From assembly GCA_024402665.1 (NCBI GenBank), contig JAKSTI010000001.1, positions 62,001-126,000 on the forward strand: a DNA stretch of 64,000 nt, written 5' to 3'. Below the pieces are notes generated by a model, which worked only from the letters and a program-made list of their open reading frames with translations, was not told the DNA's origin and ran no database searches. Shown piece by piece: positions 1-7,732 of this stretch. The DNA is from Treponema sp. (GTDB lineage Bacteria > Spirochaetota > Spirochaetia > Treponematales > Treponemataceae). The position numbers and the translations under genes are program-made. Numbering within the stretch: the first letter of the stretch is position 1; each line of letters opens with the position of its first letter.

Positions 1-466
1 CAACGCCACCAAGTACACCAAGTTCAGCTTCTACTGTAACATCGTGTGCGTGTGCATATTCAACTACCTGTTTTGTTACTTTGATGTTTTCTTCGTATGG
101 AAGTGAAGAACCGTCGAACATTACAGATGAGAATCCGTTGTCGATACAGTCTTTACACAATTCGAAACTTGCACCGTGGTCAAGGTGAAGAACGATCTGT
201 GGGTTTTTACAACCAAGTTCTTTAGCATATTCTACAGCACCCTGAGCCATGTAGCGGAGGAGTGTAGCGTTAGCATAGTTACGAGCACCATTTGAAACCT
301 GAAGGATAACTGGTGATTTTGTTTCAACTGCAGCCTGAACAATAGCCTGCATCTGTTCCATGTTATTGAAGTTATATGCTGGAATTGCATATCCACCTTT
401 GAAAGCCTTTGCAAACATCTGTTTTGTGTTTACAAGACCAAGTTCTTTGTAACTTACGTTAGCCAT
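1..466 (-). CDS. fba: Class II fructose-bisphosphate aldolase, N-terminal part (gene runs off the window)
   Basis: Glycolytic enzyme splitting or forming fructose 1,6-bisphosphate in the cytoplasm with a divalent metal. The reverse-strand reading starts MANVSYKELGLVNTKQMF and contains AIPAYNFNNM, the HLDHGAS segment (first metal and active-site region of class II aldolases), FSSVMFDGSSLPYEEN and VEAELG, all typical of the family. Only about 155 residues are present; the 3' end lies before base 1. A GGAAG ribosome-binding site sits just upstream of the ATG at 466. It is divergent from the flaA-like genes; I remember the same aldolase/FlaA neighbourhood in T. pallidum (unverified). Confidence 0.95.
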   Translation of the reverse strand, partial: MANVSYKELGLVNTKQMFAKAFKGGYAIPAYNFNNMEQMQAIVQAAVETKSPVILQVSNGARNYANATLLRYMAQGAVEYAKELGCKNPQIVLHLDHGASFELCKDCIDNGFSSVMFDGSSLPYEENIKVTKQVVEYAHAHDVTVEAELGVLGGV

Positions 467-514
467 TTAATACTTCCTTTCTAACAAAAAAATTTGTCAA
501 ATTTGATTTAATAT

Positions 515-543
515 AATATAGGTTAAAAAAGCGTTTTGTTCAA
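515..543 (-). promoter_or_regulatory. Sigma-70-type promoter for fba
   Basis: On the reverse strand TTGAAC and TATATT are separated by exactly 17 bases, about 50 bases upstream of the fba start. The same two hexamers at the same spacing occur ahead of yebC at 29174-29202, which supports the call. Predicted from sequence only. Confidence 0.6.
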
Positions 544-591
544 TATTATTGTTGATTATACCTAACAATCGGTAGACTGGAGTTAAATGGT

Positions 592-620
592 TTGACAAAG
601 AAAAATATAGGAAATATAAT
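592..620 (+). promoter_or_regulatory. Perfect-consensus sigma-70 promoter for the flaA pair
   Basis: TTGACA and TATAAT with a 17-base spacer: a full consensus match. The expected transcription start near 627 leaves a leader of about 84 bases before the ATG at 711. This indicates high constitutive expression, as expected for a sheath protein, and argues against sigma-28 control of these two genes. Confidence 0.75.
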
Positions 621-710
621 TATTTTTAGTTATATTTTTTAGTATTGCAGCCGATAATAAATTATCGAAATCTTTTAAGTTTAAATTTTAAAAGGTTTAA
701 GGAGTTTTGC

Positions 711-1451
711 ATGAAAAGGGGACTTAAAGTCTTAGTTGGTCTTGCATATCTTTTTGTAATTGGTTTGCCAGTTTTTGCACAGCCAAATTCAAAGAGTGTT
801 GAGACATTCGTTATTGACAATTTTGATAATGCCGGTGAACAAAATTATATGTACAACGGTGAAAGTTTGAGTTGGGATTGGGCTGTTAACGCAAGTCGCT
901 TTGTGGCAGAAGGATATCCTAAACAGGGATATTATGAAGGTTGTCCAAATTCTTTGAAATTGCTTCGTCGTGGAAATACAACAGAAGCTAAAGTATTAGG
1001 TATTAAAACTGCATTCAACCGTAAAGGTGACAACTGGTTTGAAGTTTATCCAGAAAAAGATGGTAAACCATATGAAGTTCCTTTTATTGGTAATGTAACT
1101 CAGGTTGACTTCTGGGTTTGGGGTGCAAATTATAATTACTACCTTGAATTGATGGTTCGTGACGCAACTGGTCGTGTTCATGTAATTCAGTGTGGAAGCC
1201 TTGCATTCAACGGATGGAGAAATATTATTATTAATATTCCTGGTTGGATTCAGCAGCATTCACATTTAAGAAGTGGTCCAGAAAATTTAACATTTGTTGG
1301 ATTTAGAATCCGTTCTGATGCAGAAGAATATGTAGATAACTTCGTTGTATTCTTTGATCAGATTAAGTTCACAACTAATTCATTGTCTTTCGTATACGAT
1401 GGTTATGAATTAAAAGATGTTGAATTTGATGATTCAGATTCAGGAAAATAA
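711..1451 (+). CDS. flaA: Flagellar filament outer-layer (sheath) protein, FlaA family
   Basis: Predicted 246-residue secreted protein of the spirochaete FlaA family, which coats the FlaB core of periplasmic flagella. A signal peptide (MKRGLKVLVGLAYLFVIGLP, cleavage after VFA) is followed by ETFVIDNFD, a typical FlaA opening. Repeated aromatic-rich beta segments (VDFWVWGANYNYYLELMVRD, GWRNIIINIPGWI, VGFRIRSDAE) match the lectin-like FlaA fold. The start at 711 is chosen over an in-frame upstream ATG at 645 because AAGGAG lies in front of it and the signal peptide begins there. Followed 14 bases later by a second family member. Which FlaA paralogue it is cannot be decided here. Confidence 0.85.
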   Translation: MKRGLKVLVGLAYLFVIGLPVFAQPNSKSVETFVIDNFDNAGEQNYMYNGESLSWDWAVNASRFVAEGYPKQGYYEGCPNSLKLLRRGNTTEAKVLGIKTAFNRKGDNWFEVYPEKDGKPYEVPFIGNVTQVDFWVWGANYNYYLELMVRDATGRVHVIQCGSLAFNGWRNIIINIPGWIQQHSHLRSGPENLTFVGFRIRSDAEEYVDNFVVFFDQIKFTTNSLSFVYDGYELKDVEFDDSDSGK

Positions 1452-1465
1452 TCAGGAGTTGAAAT

Positions 1466-2179
1466 ATGAAAAAAATCTTAGCATTATGTTTAGTAGCTGC
1501 AACAGCTGGAATGTTGTTTGCACAGAGTATTTCAGATCCTAATCCAGAAACAGTAGGCGCAGATTCAGCAATGCTTTCTTTGCGCGAAGTTTCAATTGAT
1601 AAATTCGAAAGAGAAGGTTCTTGGTACGTTCACATGTCTCCAGATGATGGTGTTATTGCAGCTCGTCTTTTTGATGGTGCTCCAGCAATGAAAGAACCAT
1701 TACCTGAAGATGAAGGTCAGGAAGATATTGATACACAGGTTCTTGGTGTTCGCGTTGACTTCTTCAGACGTGGTGTAGATAGTTTTACAATCACATCTGG
1801 TCGTCCACTTCCAATTGAAGGAACTGTAAAAACTGTTTCTGTTTGGGTTTGCGGTCGTAATCAGGATCATGATATGTATCTTTTAGTTCAGGACTACTTT
1901 GGTAGAAACTTTGAACTTTATATGGGATCTTTAGGATTCAGCGGATGGAAAAAACTTACTTGTGTAATTCCACCAAGTCCAGATGGAGAACATGGTATTG
2001 TACAGAGTAGTGCATACTACGGAGATAAACCTGGTCTTAAGATTCTTGGTTTCCGTGTAGATTGTAATCCAATGAAAGCTCGTGGTCAGTTCTATATGTA
2101 CTTTGATGACTTACGTGCTGTAACAGATCTTTATGACATGGAAAACCATGATGAAGATGATATGTCGGATAACTGGTAA
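1466..2179 (+). CDS. Second FlaA-family flagellar sheath protein
   Basis: 237 residues, signal peptide MKKILALCLVAATAGMLFA then QSISDP. The mature part shares with the preceding gene the order of motifs DFFRRGVDSFTI, VSVWVCGRNQDHDMYLLVQD, FSGWKKLTCVIPPS and LGFRVDCNP. A tandem FlaA pair is therefore likely, co-transcribed from the promoter at 592 and ended by the terminator at 2204. The acidic C-terminus (NHDEDDMSDNW) is notable. In spirochaetes several FlaA proteins can decorate one filament, and this may be the minor one; that is inference. Confidence 0.8.
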   Translation: MKKILALCLVAATAGMLFAQSISDPNPETVGADSAMLSLREVSIDKFEREGSWYVHMSPDDGVIAARLFDGAPAMKEPLPEDEGQEDIDTQVLGVRVDFFRRGVDSFTITSGRPLPIEGTVKTVSVWVCGRNQDHDMYLLVQDYFGRNFELYMGSLGFSGWKKLTCVIPPSPDGEHGIVQSSAYYGDKPGLKILGFRVDCNPMKARGQFYMYFDDLRAVTDLYDMENHDEDDMSDNW

Positions 2180-2198
2180 TAGGTAATCACATGCAAAA

Positions 2199-2235
2199 TA
2201 AAAAAGGTCGCTTGAGTAAGCGGCCTTTTTTTTGT
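2199..2235. terminator. Intrinsic terminator between convergent genes
   Basis: Ten-base-pair stem (2204-2213 with 2218-2227, one G-U pair), GAGT loop, then eight Ts. An A-run before the stem gives a U-tract on the other strand, so it can also stop the convergent gene ending at 2246. Confidence 0.9.
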
Positions 2236-2245
2236 TTAAATCAGT

Positions 2246-2992
2246 TTATTTTTTTAAAGAATAATATCTGCTTCTGTTTTTAACTTCAATAAATTCCAGC
2301 AGTTCCATTTTGTTCATAATCCAAATAATCAGATTGGTGTTGTAAATGATTCTGGATGGAATCTTTTCCCCTCTTGATAATTCCTTGTTCTGGACATTAT
2401 ATAAAGCTGCTAAATCCTTTGCACAAAAACTTTCTGGTAAATTATCAGGTAGCAGATTAAAATAATCCTCTTTGGAATTAAAAGTGTGTTGTTTTAAAAT
2501 TTCATCTAGCCGTTTATTAGTTTTAATCCAGTCTTTTTTCATTCGTCGCATTTTATTTTTAGACTGAATTTTTTCTGCTGTCCGTAATCTATGTTCAATT
2601 ATGTTTACTTCAAAAACTTCAAGCTGAAAATTCTTATGAAGTAGAACAGGGTAGATTCCTCTAAGTTCGTTAAATAAATCTAAGATGTGACCTTTTTTTG
2701 GACTTTTTCTTGAAGAAATAATATTCGAATCCTTATCTTCAGTAACAATCTTTGTTGTAATAACCAGCGGATGTACCAAAGTAACTTTGTATCCCTTTTC
2801 TAAAGTGTCCTGGATTTTTGAACAAAGCTTTCCCAGATTCTTTGTCTGAATTTCATAAATATGACCATCTTCTCCCACAACATCATAAATGTGTCCTTCC
2901 GCATTAACTTCCATCTGGCCATTAGTTTTTGTTGCGTAAAAAACTTTGAGAGTATTGTGAAGACTGCTTTCGTTAAGAACTGAAAATTCCAT
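2246..2992 (-). CDS. Uncharacterised protein: PD-(D/E)XK-nuclease-like N-terminus plus winged-helix-like C-terminus
   Basis: 248 residues, no signal peptide or membrane segment. The N-terminal part has D37, nine residues, then E47-I-Q49-T-K51 (EGHIYDVV and YEIQTKNLGK), a spacing compatible with a PD-(D/E)XK nuclease core. LVHPL (72-76), SRKSPKKGHILDLFNEL and LPESFCAKDLA follow, and the C-terminal 70 residues look like a winged helix. I recall a widespread bacterial family of this size with the same word order (E-IQT-R/K-N, LVHP, SPKRG, LPEPFTTRDLA) and no known function; I cannot name it with certainty. It stands alone and opposite to the genes on both sides, which suggests independent acquisition. 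Nuclease activity is a hypothesis. Confidence 0.6.
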   Translation of the reverse strand: MEFSVLNESSLHNTLKVFYATKTNGQMEVNAEGHIYDVVGEDGHIYEIQTKNLGKLCSKIQDTLEKGYKVTLVHPLVITTKIVTEDKDSNIISSRKSPKKGHILDLFNELRGIYPVLLHKNFQLEVFEVNIIEHRLRTAEKIQSKNKMRRMKKDWIKTNKRLDEILKQHTFNSKEDYFNLLPDNLPESFCAKDLAALYNVQNKELSRGEKIPSRIIYNTNLIIWIMNKMELLEFIEVKNRSRYYSLKK

Positions 2993-3135
2993 TGGATTTT
3001 AACTTAATGCATATAAAAGAAAATTATTACTATACATAATAACGGGTAAAGTACTCTAAAAAAAATGAGTATAAATATATATGTATAATGTGAAAAAAAA
3101 ATGCAAATTTTTTATATTATCTGCACGAAAATGCG

Positions 3136-3163
3136 TTGACTTTAGCCTTTTTTAGTATAAAAT
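3136..3163 (+). promoter_or_regulatory. Promoter of the division cluster
   Basis: TTGACT and TAAAAT with a 16-base spacer (an overlapping TATAAA gives 14). The expected start near 3170 is at the first MraZ box, so bound MraZ would cover the initial transcribed region. Confidence 0.6.
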
Positions 3164-3170
3164 GGTAATT

Positions 3171-3210
3171 AAGTGGGAAATAGTGGTAAAAAGTGGTAAT
3201 AAGTGGGTAT
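3171..3210 (+). promoter_or_regulatory. Four-box MraZ operator
   Basis: Four direct repeats with GTGG at 3173, 3183, 3193 and 3203, an exact 10-base period. MraZ is known to bind TGGGN repeats separated by 5 bases, i.e. the same 10-base period. The array lies downstream of the -10 box and the last copy overlaps the mraZ start codon, so repression could act on both transcription and translation. Confidence 0.8.
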
Positions 3211-3652
3211 GAATCTATTAACTGGTGAATACAATAATACATTAGATGAAAAAGGTCGCATTTTGTTTCCAGCAAAATTGCGTTCTGCTATTAATCAAAA
3301 TGTACTTATGATTACTAAAGGTTCAGGACGCTGCTTATGGCTTTTTACACTAGATGAATGGGAACAGTTTCAGTCAAAGATTACAGGCAGTGCTTCTTTG
3401 TTAAAAGAAAAAAGTCTGATGGTTGTAAGAAGATTTATTGCACCAGCTCAGGATGTAGAATTTGACAAAAACGGCCGTTTATCAATCCCTCAGAGTTTGC
3501 GTGATTATGCAGGCTTAACAAAGGATTGTACTATTCTTGGTATGGCTAAATATGTGGAATTGTGGGATTCCGCTGCTTATGAAGAATATTTACAGACTAG
3601 TGAAGAAGCTTTCCGTGATGCTGCGGAAAATTTCGGTGATATAAGTTTCTAA
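3209..3652 (+). CDS. mraZ: Division/cell-wall cluster regulator MraZ
   Basis: 147 residues with two SpoVT/AbrB-like halves: EYNNTLDEKGRILFPAKLR at the N-terminus and the second copy VEFDKNGRLSIPQSLRDYAG. Both carry the D-x-K/N-GR-x-x-P signature of MraZ. MraZ rings bind the repeats ahead of their own gene and control the dcw operon. I use the ATG at 3209; a GTG at 3203 is in frame and would add two residues. No clear Shine-Dalgarno site is present because the operator occupies that stretch. Heads the cluster, followed by rsmH after a hairpin. Confidence 0.93.
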   Translation: MNLLTGEYNNTLDEKGRILFPAKLRSAINQNVLMITKGSGRCLWLFTLDEWEQFQSKITGSASLLKEKSLMVVRRFIAPAQDVEFDKNGRLSIPQSLRDYAGLTKDCTILGMAKYVELWDSAAYEEYLQTSEEAFRDAAENFGDISF

Positions 3653-3682
3653 AAATAAATAAAATGGGTGGAAGGGGGAAAT

Positions 3683-3732
3683 AGGACTGTCCAGAATGTA
3701 AAGGCATTTGTAGAAACTGCCTGGACGGTCCT
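3683..3732 (+). promoter_or_regulatory. Long hairpin in the mraZ-rsmH gap
   Basis: A 12-base-pair stem (3683-3694 with 3721-3732, one G-U pair) with a smaller GGCA/TGCC helix inside the loop, followed by a T-rich run (GTTTTATTTTG). It could be a weak terminator or attenuator between mraZ and the rest of the cluster, or an RNA processing site. A purine run that looks like a ribosome site (3670-3680) lies before the hairpin, not next to the rsmH start. Confidence 0.55.
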
Positions 3733-3746
3733 GTTTTATTTTGTAA

Positions 3747-4733
3747 ATGGAAATTGTTCATACACCAGTTCTTTTAAATGAATGTCTCCAGTGGTTGTCG
3801 CCAGAAGGTGAACCTTTTGAAAAATCAGCAGTAATGATTGATTCTACATTAGGTGAAGGCGGACATACTTTTAACTTCCTCTCTAAATATAAAAATCTTT
3901 CAATTGTTGGCCTTGATGCTGATTCAGTTATTCAGGCTAAAGCTAAAGAACGTCTTGCAGAATTTGGCGATAGAGTTCATTTTTTCAATGGCTGGTTTAA
4001 TGACTTTTATTCAAATTATCCTGCAGAATATAAAAAACCGGATTTAATTCTTTTTGATTTAGGAATTTCGGTTTTCCATTATGAAAAGTCAGAAAGAGGT
4101 TTTTCTTTCCGTTATGATGAAGCTCTTGATATGCGCTTGAACAGTAACAGCGAAACCTCTGCTGCAGATTTAGTAAATGATTTGCCAGAAGAGAAACTTG
4201 CAGATTTAATTTATTTGTACGGTGAAGAAAAATTAAGCAGAAGAATTGCCCGTGCAATTGTAGAAGCTCGTCAGGGTGGAAAAATTGAATCTTCAAAAGC
4301 TCTTGCTCAGATTATTTATGAATGTGTACCTGGAAATTACAGACATGGACCAATTCATCCTGCAACAAGAACTTTTCAGGCATTGCGTATTGCAGTAAAC
4401 AGCGAGTTAAAACGTTTGCCACGTGCACTTTTTGACGCATTTAACGATCTTAATCCGGGTGGAAAAATGGGAGTTATTACATTCCATTCACTGGAAGACA
4501 GAATCGTAAAAAACTTTTTCAGAAATCTTGGAAGACAGTGTGTTTGTCCTCCAGAAGTTGCAATTTGCCGCTGTGGTGGTTCTGAATGTGCTGAAATCCT
4601 AACACGTAAGCCAATTTGTCCTACTGAAGAAGAAATCAAAATGAATTCTCCTTCAAGAAGTGCAAAGCTTAGAGTTGTTAGAAAGATTAAAGATGCAACA
4701 GAATATCATCTTGAAGGCGTAATTGGATATTAA
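3747..4733 (+). CDS. rsmH: 16S rRNA m4C1402 methyltransferase RsmH
   Basis: 328 residues. Methylates N4 of C1402 of 16S rRNA using S-adenosylmethionine. Family marks in order: HTPVLLNEC at the start, SAM loop DSTLGEGGHT, DLGIS, RGFSFRYDEALDMRLN, ATRTFQALRIAVN, GVITFHSLEDRIVKNFF, and SPSRSAKLRVVRK at the end. A Cys-rich insert (CVCPPEVAICRCGGSEC) near residue 270 resembles the one in many bacterial RsmH. The start fits the family although no Shine-Dalgarno site precedes the ATG. Standard second gene of the dcw cluster. Confidence 0.95.
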   Translation: MEIVHTPVLLNECLQWLSPEGEPFEKSAVMIDSTLGEGGHTFNFLSKYKNLSIVGLDADSVIQAKAKERLAEFGDRVHFFNGWFNDFYSNYPAEYKKPDLILFDLGISVFHYEKSERGFSFRYDEALDMRLNSNSETSAADLVNDLPEEKLADLIYLYGEEKLSRRIARAIVEARQGGKIESSKALAQIIYECVPGNYRHGPIHPATRTFQALRIAVNSELKRLPRALFDAFNDLNPGGKMGVITFHSLEDRIVKNFFRNLGRQCVCPPEVAICRCGGSECAEILTRKPICPTEEEIKMNSPSRSAKLRVVRKIKDATEYHLEGVIGY

Positions 4734-4745
4734 CAGGTGTTACAA

Positions 4746-5066
4746 ATGAATAAAATACAGAAACTTAAAGGTCGTGAATTTTTAAAAATCATTCTCATTT
4801 CTCTTGTGGCACTTTTTGTTCCAGTTTTGCTTTTCATGTATGCAGTTCAGGCAAAAAAATATACAGATTTATCTAGAGAAATTGTTGAACTTGAAAATAA
4901 ACAGGAAAAACTTATTGAGGAAAACAAACGCCTTGTAAGTGATATAAGTATTCTTTCAAGCGCAGAAAGAATTGAAAAAATTGCTACTGAAGAACTTGGT
5001 ATGCATAAGGCTGAAAGTGATGACATCATCAGAGTTGAAATGACAGGAGAGAAAAAGAATGATTAA
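4746..5066 (+). CDS. ftsL: FtsL/DivIC-like septum protein
   Basis: 106 residues: a short basic cytoplasmic tail, one membrane segment (IILISLVALFVPVLLFMYAV) and a periplasmic heptad-rich coiled coil ending in IEKIATEELGMHKA, the usual FtsL/DivIC layout. These bitopic proteins pair with FtsQ/DivIB in the divisome. The start at 4746 is chosen because AGGTG lies six bases before it; a GTG at 4737 is in frame. It overlaps murF by 8 bases, so the two are probably translationally coupled. Assignment to FtsL rather than DivIC rests on position between rsmH and the mur/fts genes. Confidence 0.8.
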   Translation: MNKIQKLKGREFLKIILISLVALFVPVLLFMYAVQAKKYTDLSREIVELENKQEKLIEENKRLVSDISILSSAERIEKIATEELGMHKAESDDIIRVEMTGEKKND

Positions 5067-6522
5067 TTCCTTGCTTAATATTGATGAACTTTCATCAGCT
5101 GTAAAAGGTAAATGCTATTATTCTAAAAATCTCATTAAAAATCCTCTTTCAGAAATATGTTTTACAAATGTAGTAACAGACAGCCGTAATGTTTGCGAAA
5201 AATCTTTGTTTGTTCCATTAATTGGTGAATTCCAGAATGGTCATAAATACGTTCCTCAGTCGGTAGAAAAAGGTGCCAGCGTAATTTTTATTCAGAAAGA
5301 CGAATATGCACAAAATTCCGCTGTTTATTCAGAATTATTGGAAAAATCTCCAGTTTGTTTTATCACTGTAGAAAATACTTTGCATGCATTACAGGATGCA
5401 GCAGAAGCTTATGTTGCAAAATTTCCTAATCTTACAAAAATCAGCGTAACTGGTTCATGCGGAAAAACTACTACAAAAGAAATGATTGTTTCTGTATTTA
5501 AAGCAAAATACGCAGATCAGGTAGTTTATACTCAGGGAAATTTGAATTCAGAAACAGGTTTGCCATTATCAGTTTTCAATATTCGTGAAAATCACACTAT
5601 TGGAATTTTTGAAATGGGTATGAATCGTGTTGATGAAATCGGTGAAATTTCAAAAGTATTAAAATCTCGCTATGGAATCATCACTAATATTGGAACTGCA
5701 CATATTGGTATTCTTGGATCAAGAGAAAATATTGCCTGTGAAAAAAGAAAGTCTTTCCGCTATATTCCAGAAAATGGTGCAGTTTTTGTTCCTGCCGATG
5801 ATGATTTTGCAGATTATTGTGTTGAAAATGTAAAAGGAAAAATCTTTAAATACGGAAAAAATGTTCCTGAATCAGAAAGTGGTGTAGCTTATAAATGCAG
5901 CAACGGACTTAAAGGAATGTGTTTTACTGTTGATGGAGTTGATGTAAATCTTCCATTGAGCGGTGAACATAATTTTGTAAATGCTTTAGGTGTAATTGCC
6001 TGTGCAAAAGCTTGTGGTATTGAAACAAAATATATTAAATCTGGTCTTGAAAATATGGACAAACTTAGCGGCAGAATGGAAATTGCTGAAGTTGTTCTTA
6101 AAAATGAAAAGAAAGTTTCTCTTGTAAAAGATTGTTATAACGCAAATCCAGATTCAATGAGTAAAGTAATTGAATTTGTTTCATCTGTAGATTCTGTAAA
6201 TAAACGAATTTTTGTTCTTGCAGATATGCTTGAACTTGGTGAAAAATCAGAAGCCAGCCATAAAGGAATTGGTAACACTTTGCTTGAAAATAAATTTGAT
6301 CTTGTAATTCTTGTTGGTAAAGAAATGAGATTTGCAAAGGCTGTTCTTGAAGAAGCTGGTAAAAACAATGTTGAATATTTTGCAGATAACAGTGAAAAAA
6401 GTTTTGCCGAAATTGCAAAAATTCTTCTTGATTCCAGTGACGACAATGATGTAATAGTTTTCAAAGGTTCTAACAGTATGGCACTTGGTAAAATTATTCC
6501 GGAGGTAACTAAAGATGAATAA
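5059..6522 (+). CDS. murF: UDP-MurNAc-tripeptide--D-Ala-D-Ala ligase MurF
   Basis: 487 residues. Adds D-Ala-D-Ala to the UDP-MurNAc-tripeptide in the cytoplasm. N-terminal substrate domain with VVTDSRNV and LFVPLIGEFQNGHKY, ATP loop VTGSCGKTTTKE (around 131-141), QGNLNSETGLPLSVF, FEMGMNR, NIGTAHIGILGSRENIACEK, GEHNFVNALGVIACA and the C-terminal KDCYNANPDSM. AGGAGA precedes the start by eight bases inside ftsL. Overlaps ftsW by 8 bases. It is the only peptidoglycan-precursor enzyme in this cluster; murE, mraY, murD, murG and murC are not in the window. Confidence 0.95.
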   Translation: MINSLLNIDELSSAVKGKCYYSKNLIKNPLSEICFTNVVTDSRNVCEKSLFVPLIGEFQNGHKYVPQSVEKGASVIFIQKDEYAQNSAVYSELLEKSPVCFITVENTLHALQDAAEAYVAKFPNLTKISVTGSCGKTTTKEMIVSVFKAKYADQVVYTQGNLNSETGLPLSVFNIRENHTIGIFEMGMNRVDEIGEISKVLKSRYGIITNIGTAHIGILGSRENIACEKRKSFRYIPENGAVFVPADDDFADYCVENVKGKIFKYGKNVPESESGVAYKCSNGLKGMCFTVDGVDVNLPLSGEHNFVNALGVIACAKACGIETKYIKSGLENMDKLSGRMEIAEVVLKNEKKVSLVKDCYNANPDSMSKVIEFVSSVDSVNKRIFVLADMLELGEKSEASHKGIGNTLLENKFDLVILVGKEMRFAKAVLEEAGKNNVEYFADNSEKSFAEIAKILLDSSDDNDVIVFKGSNSMALGKIIPEVTKDE

Positions 6523-7708
6523 TCAGTATACCTTCGTTGCAAGAAAACCAAATGCTGCCTATCATAAAAGTGATATTGGATTCTTAGTTGCAGTTTTACT
6601 TTTGTGGGGATTCGGGCTTTTTACTATATTTGTATGTTCACAGGATTATGCAATCAGATTCTTTAATAATGATGCATTCTATTTTGTAAGAAGACAGATT
6701 ATCTGTTCTCTTGCAGGATTCGCATTTTTTGTATTCTTCCTTGTACTGGACATGGCAACATTAAAACGCCTTGTTATGTATTTTGTTTTCATCAGCATAA
6801 TAATGTGTCTGCTAACATTTATTTCACCGCTGTCAATTGAAAAGAACGGAGCCAGAAGATGGATTCGTTTGCCATTTAATTTTACGTTCCAGCCATCAGA
6901 ATTGATTAAGTTTTCTTTGGTTCTTTATCTTGCCTGTTTCTTTGACGGACAGTACGAATTGGAAAATGAAAAAGAACGTGATGTTTTACCATGTGTAGGA
7001 GTCTTCCTCTTAATGGTAATTTTAGTTTTATTGCAGAAAGACTTTTCAACAAGTGCTTTCATTACAGTTTTAGGATTAACAATCTTTTTTGTTACAGGAG
7101 CAAAATTGCGCTGGTTTATTCCAGTCAGTTTCCTTGCAATTCCAGTTATTGTTTTGTTGATTACATCAGAACAGTACCGAATTGACCGTATTATTGGATT
7201 TTTAAATCCTGAACAGGGAGCTTCAACATTTAACTTCCAGGTTAATGCATCAAAAAGTGCAATTTCTGCCGGTGGTTTCTGGGGAGCTGGAATTGGACGT
7301 GGTATTTCAAAATTAAACGAGATTCCTGAAGTTCATGCCGACTACATTTTTGCCGGCTGGTCTGAAGTAATGGGATTCTTTGGTGTTGTGTTTTATTTTG
7401 GACTGCTGGTGTTTTTTGGGTGGCGTGGTTATAAAGCTGCATTCAATTGTCCTTCAAGATTCGCCGCTTATGGCAGTTTTGGATGTGTAACAGCAATTGT
7501 TCTACAGTCAATAATAAACTGTATGGTTGTTTGTGGAAAATTGCCGTCTACCGGTATTCCACTTCCGTTTTTTACAGTAGGTGGTTCTTCAATCATCGTA
7601 ACTCTGGGGATGTGTGGTTTTATACTGAATGCTTCCAGGTGCGAAGAAAAGCCTGAAAAAATAGATCAATTTGAAGAAGTAAATATTGATACATTGACGA
7701 TATTATAA
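6515..7708 (+). CDS. ftsW: SEDS-family septal peptidoglycan glycosyltransferase FtsW
   Basis: 397 residues, about ten membrane helices. Polymerises lipid II at the septum with a partner penicillin-binding protein. SEDS marks: NGARRWIRLPFNFTFQPSEL followed by KFSLVLYLACFF, then GGFWGAGIGRGISKLNEIPE plus HADYIFAGWSEVMGFFG, and TGIPLPFFTVGGSSI near the C-terminus. The cytoplasmic N-terminal ~25 residues and a C-terminal acidic tail are extra to the core. GGAGG lies 10 bases before the start inside murF. Called FtsW rather than RodA because of the cluster. Confidence 0.93.
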   Translation: MNNQYTFVARKPNAAYHKSDIGFLVAVLLLWGFGLFTIFVCSQDYAIRFFNNDAFYFVRRQIICSLAGFAFFVFFLVLDMATLKRLVMYFVFISIIMCLLTFISPLSIEKNGARRWIRLPFNFTFQPSELIKFSLVLYLACFFDGQYELENEKERDVLPCVGVFLLMVILVLLQKDFSTSAFITVLGLTIFFVTGAKLRWFIPVSFLAIPVIVLLITSEQYRIDRIIGFLNPEQGASTFNFQVNASKSAISAGGFWGAGIGRGISKLNEIPEVHADYIFAGWSEVMGFFGVVFYFGLLVFFGWRGYKAAFNCPSRFAAYGSFGCVTAIVLQSIINCMVVCGKLPSTGIPLPFFTVGGSSIIVTLGMCGFILNASRCEEKPEKIDQFEEVNIDTLTIL

Positions 7709-7732
7709 AAAGTGGTGAGAGGAGTTAAAGTT

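Noticed and set aside
645..710. Upstream start for the first flaA gene
   Set aside because: It would place 22 charged residues before the signal peptide, and the ribosome site belongs to the ATG at 711.
3661..3680. Second set of MraZ boxes after mraZ (TGGGT and GGGGA ten bases apart)
   Set aside because: Only two weak units and no promoter next to them; better explained as a purine-rich stretch.
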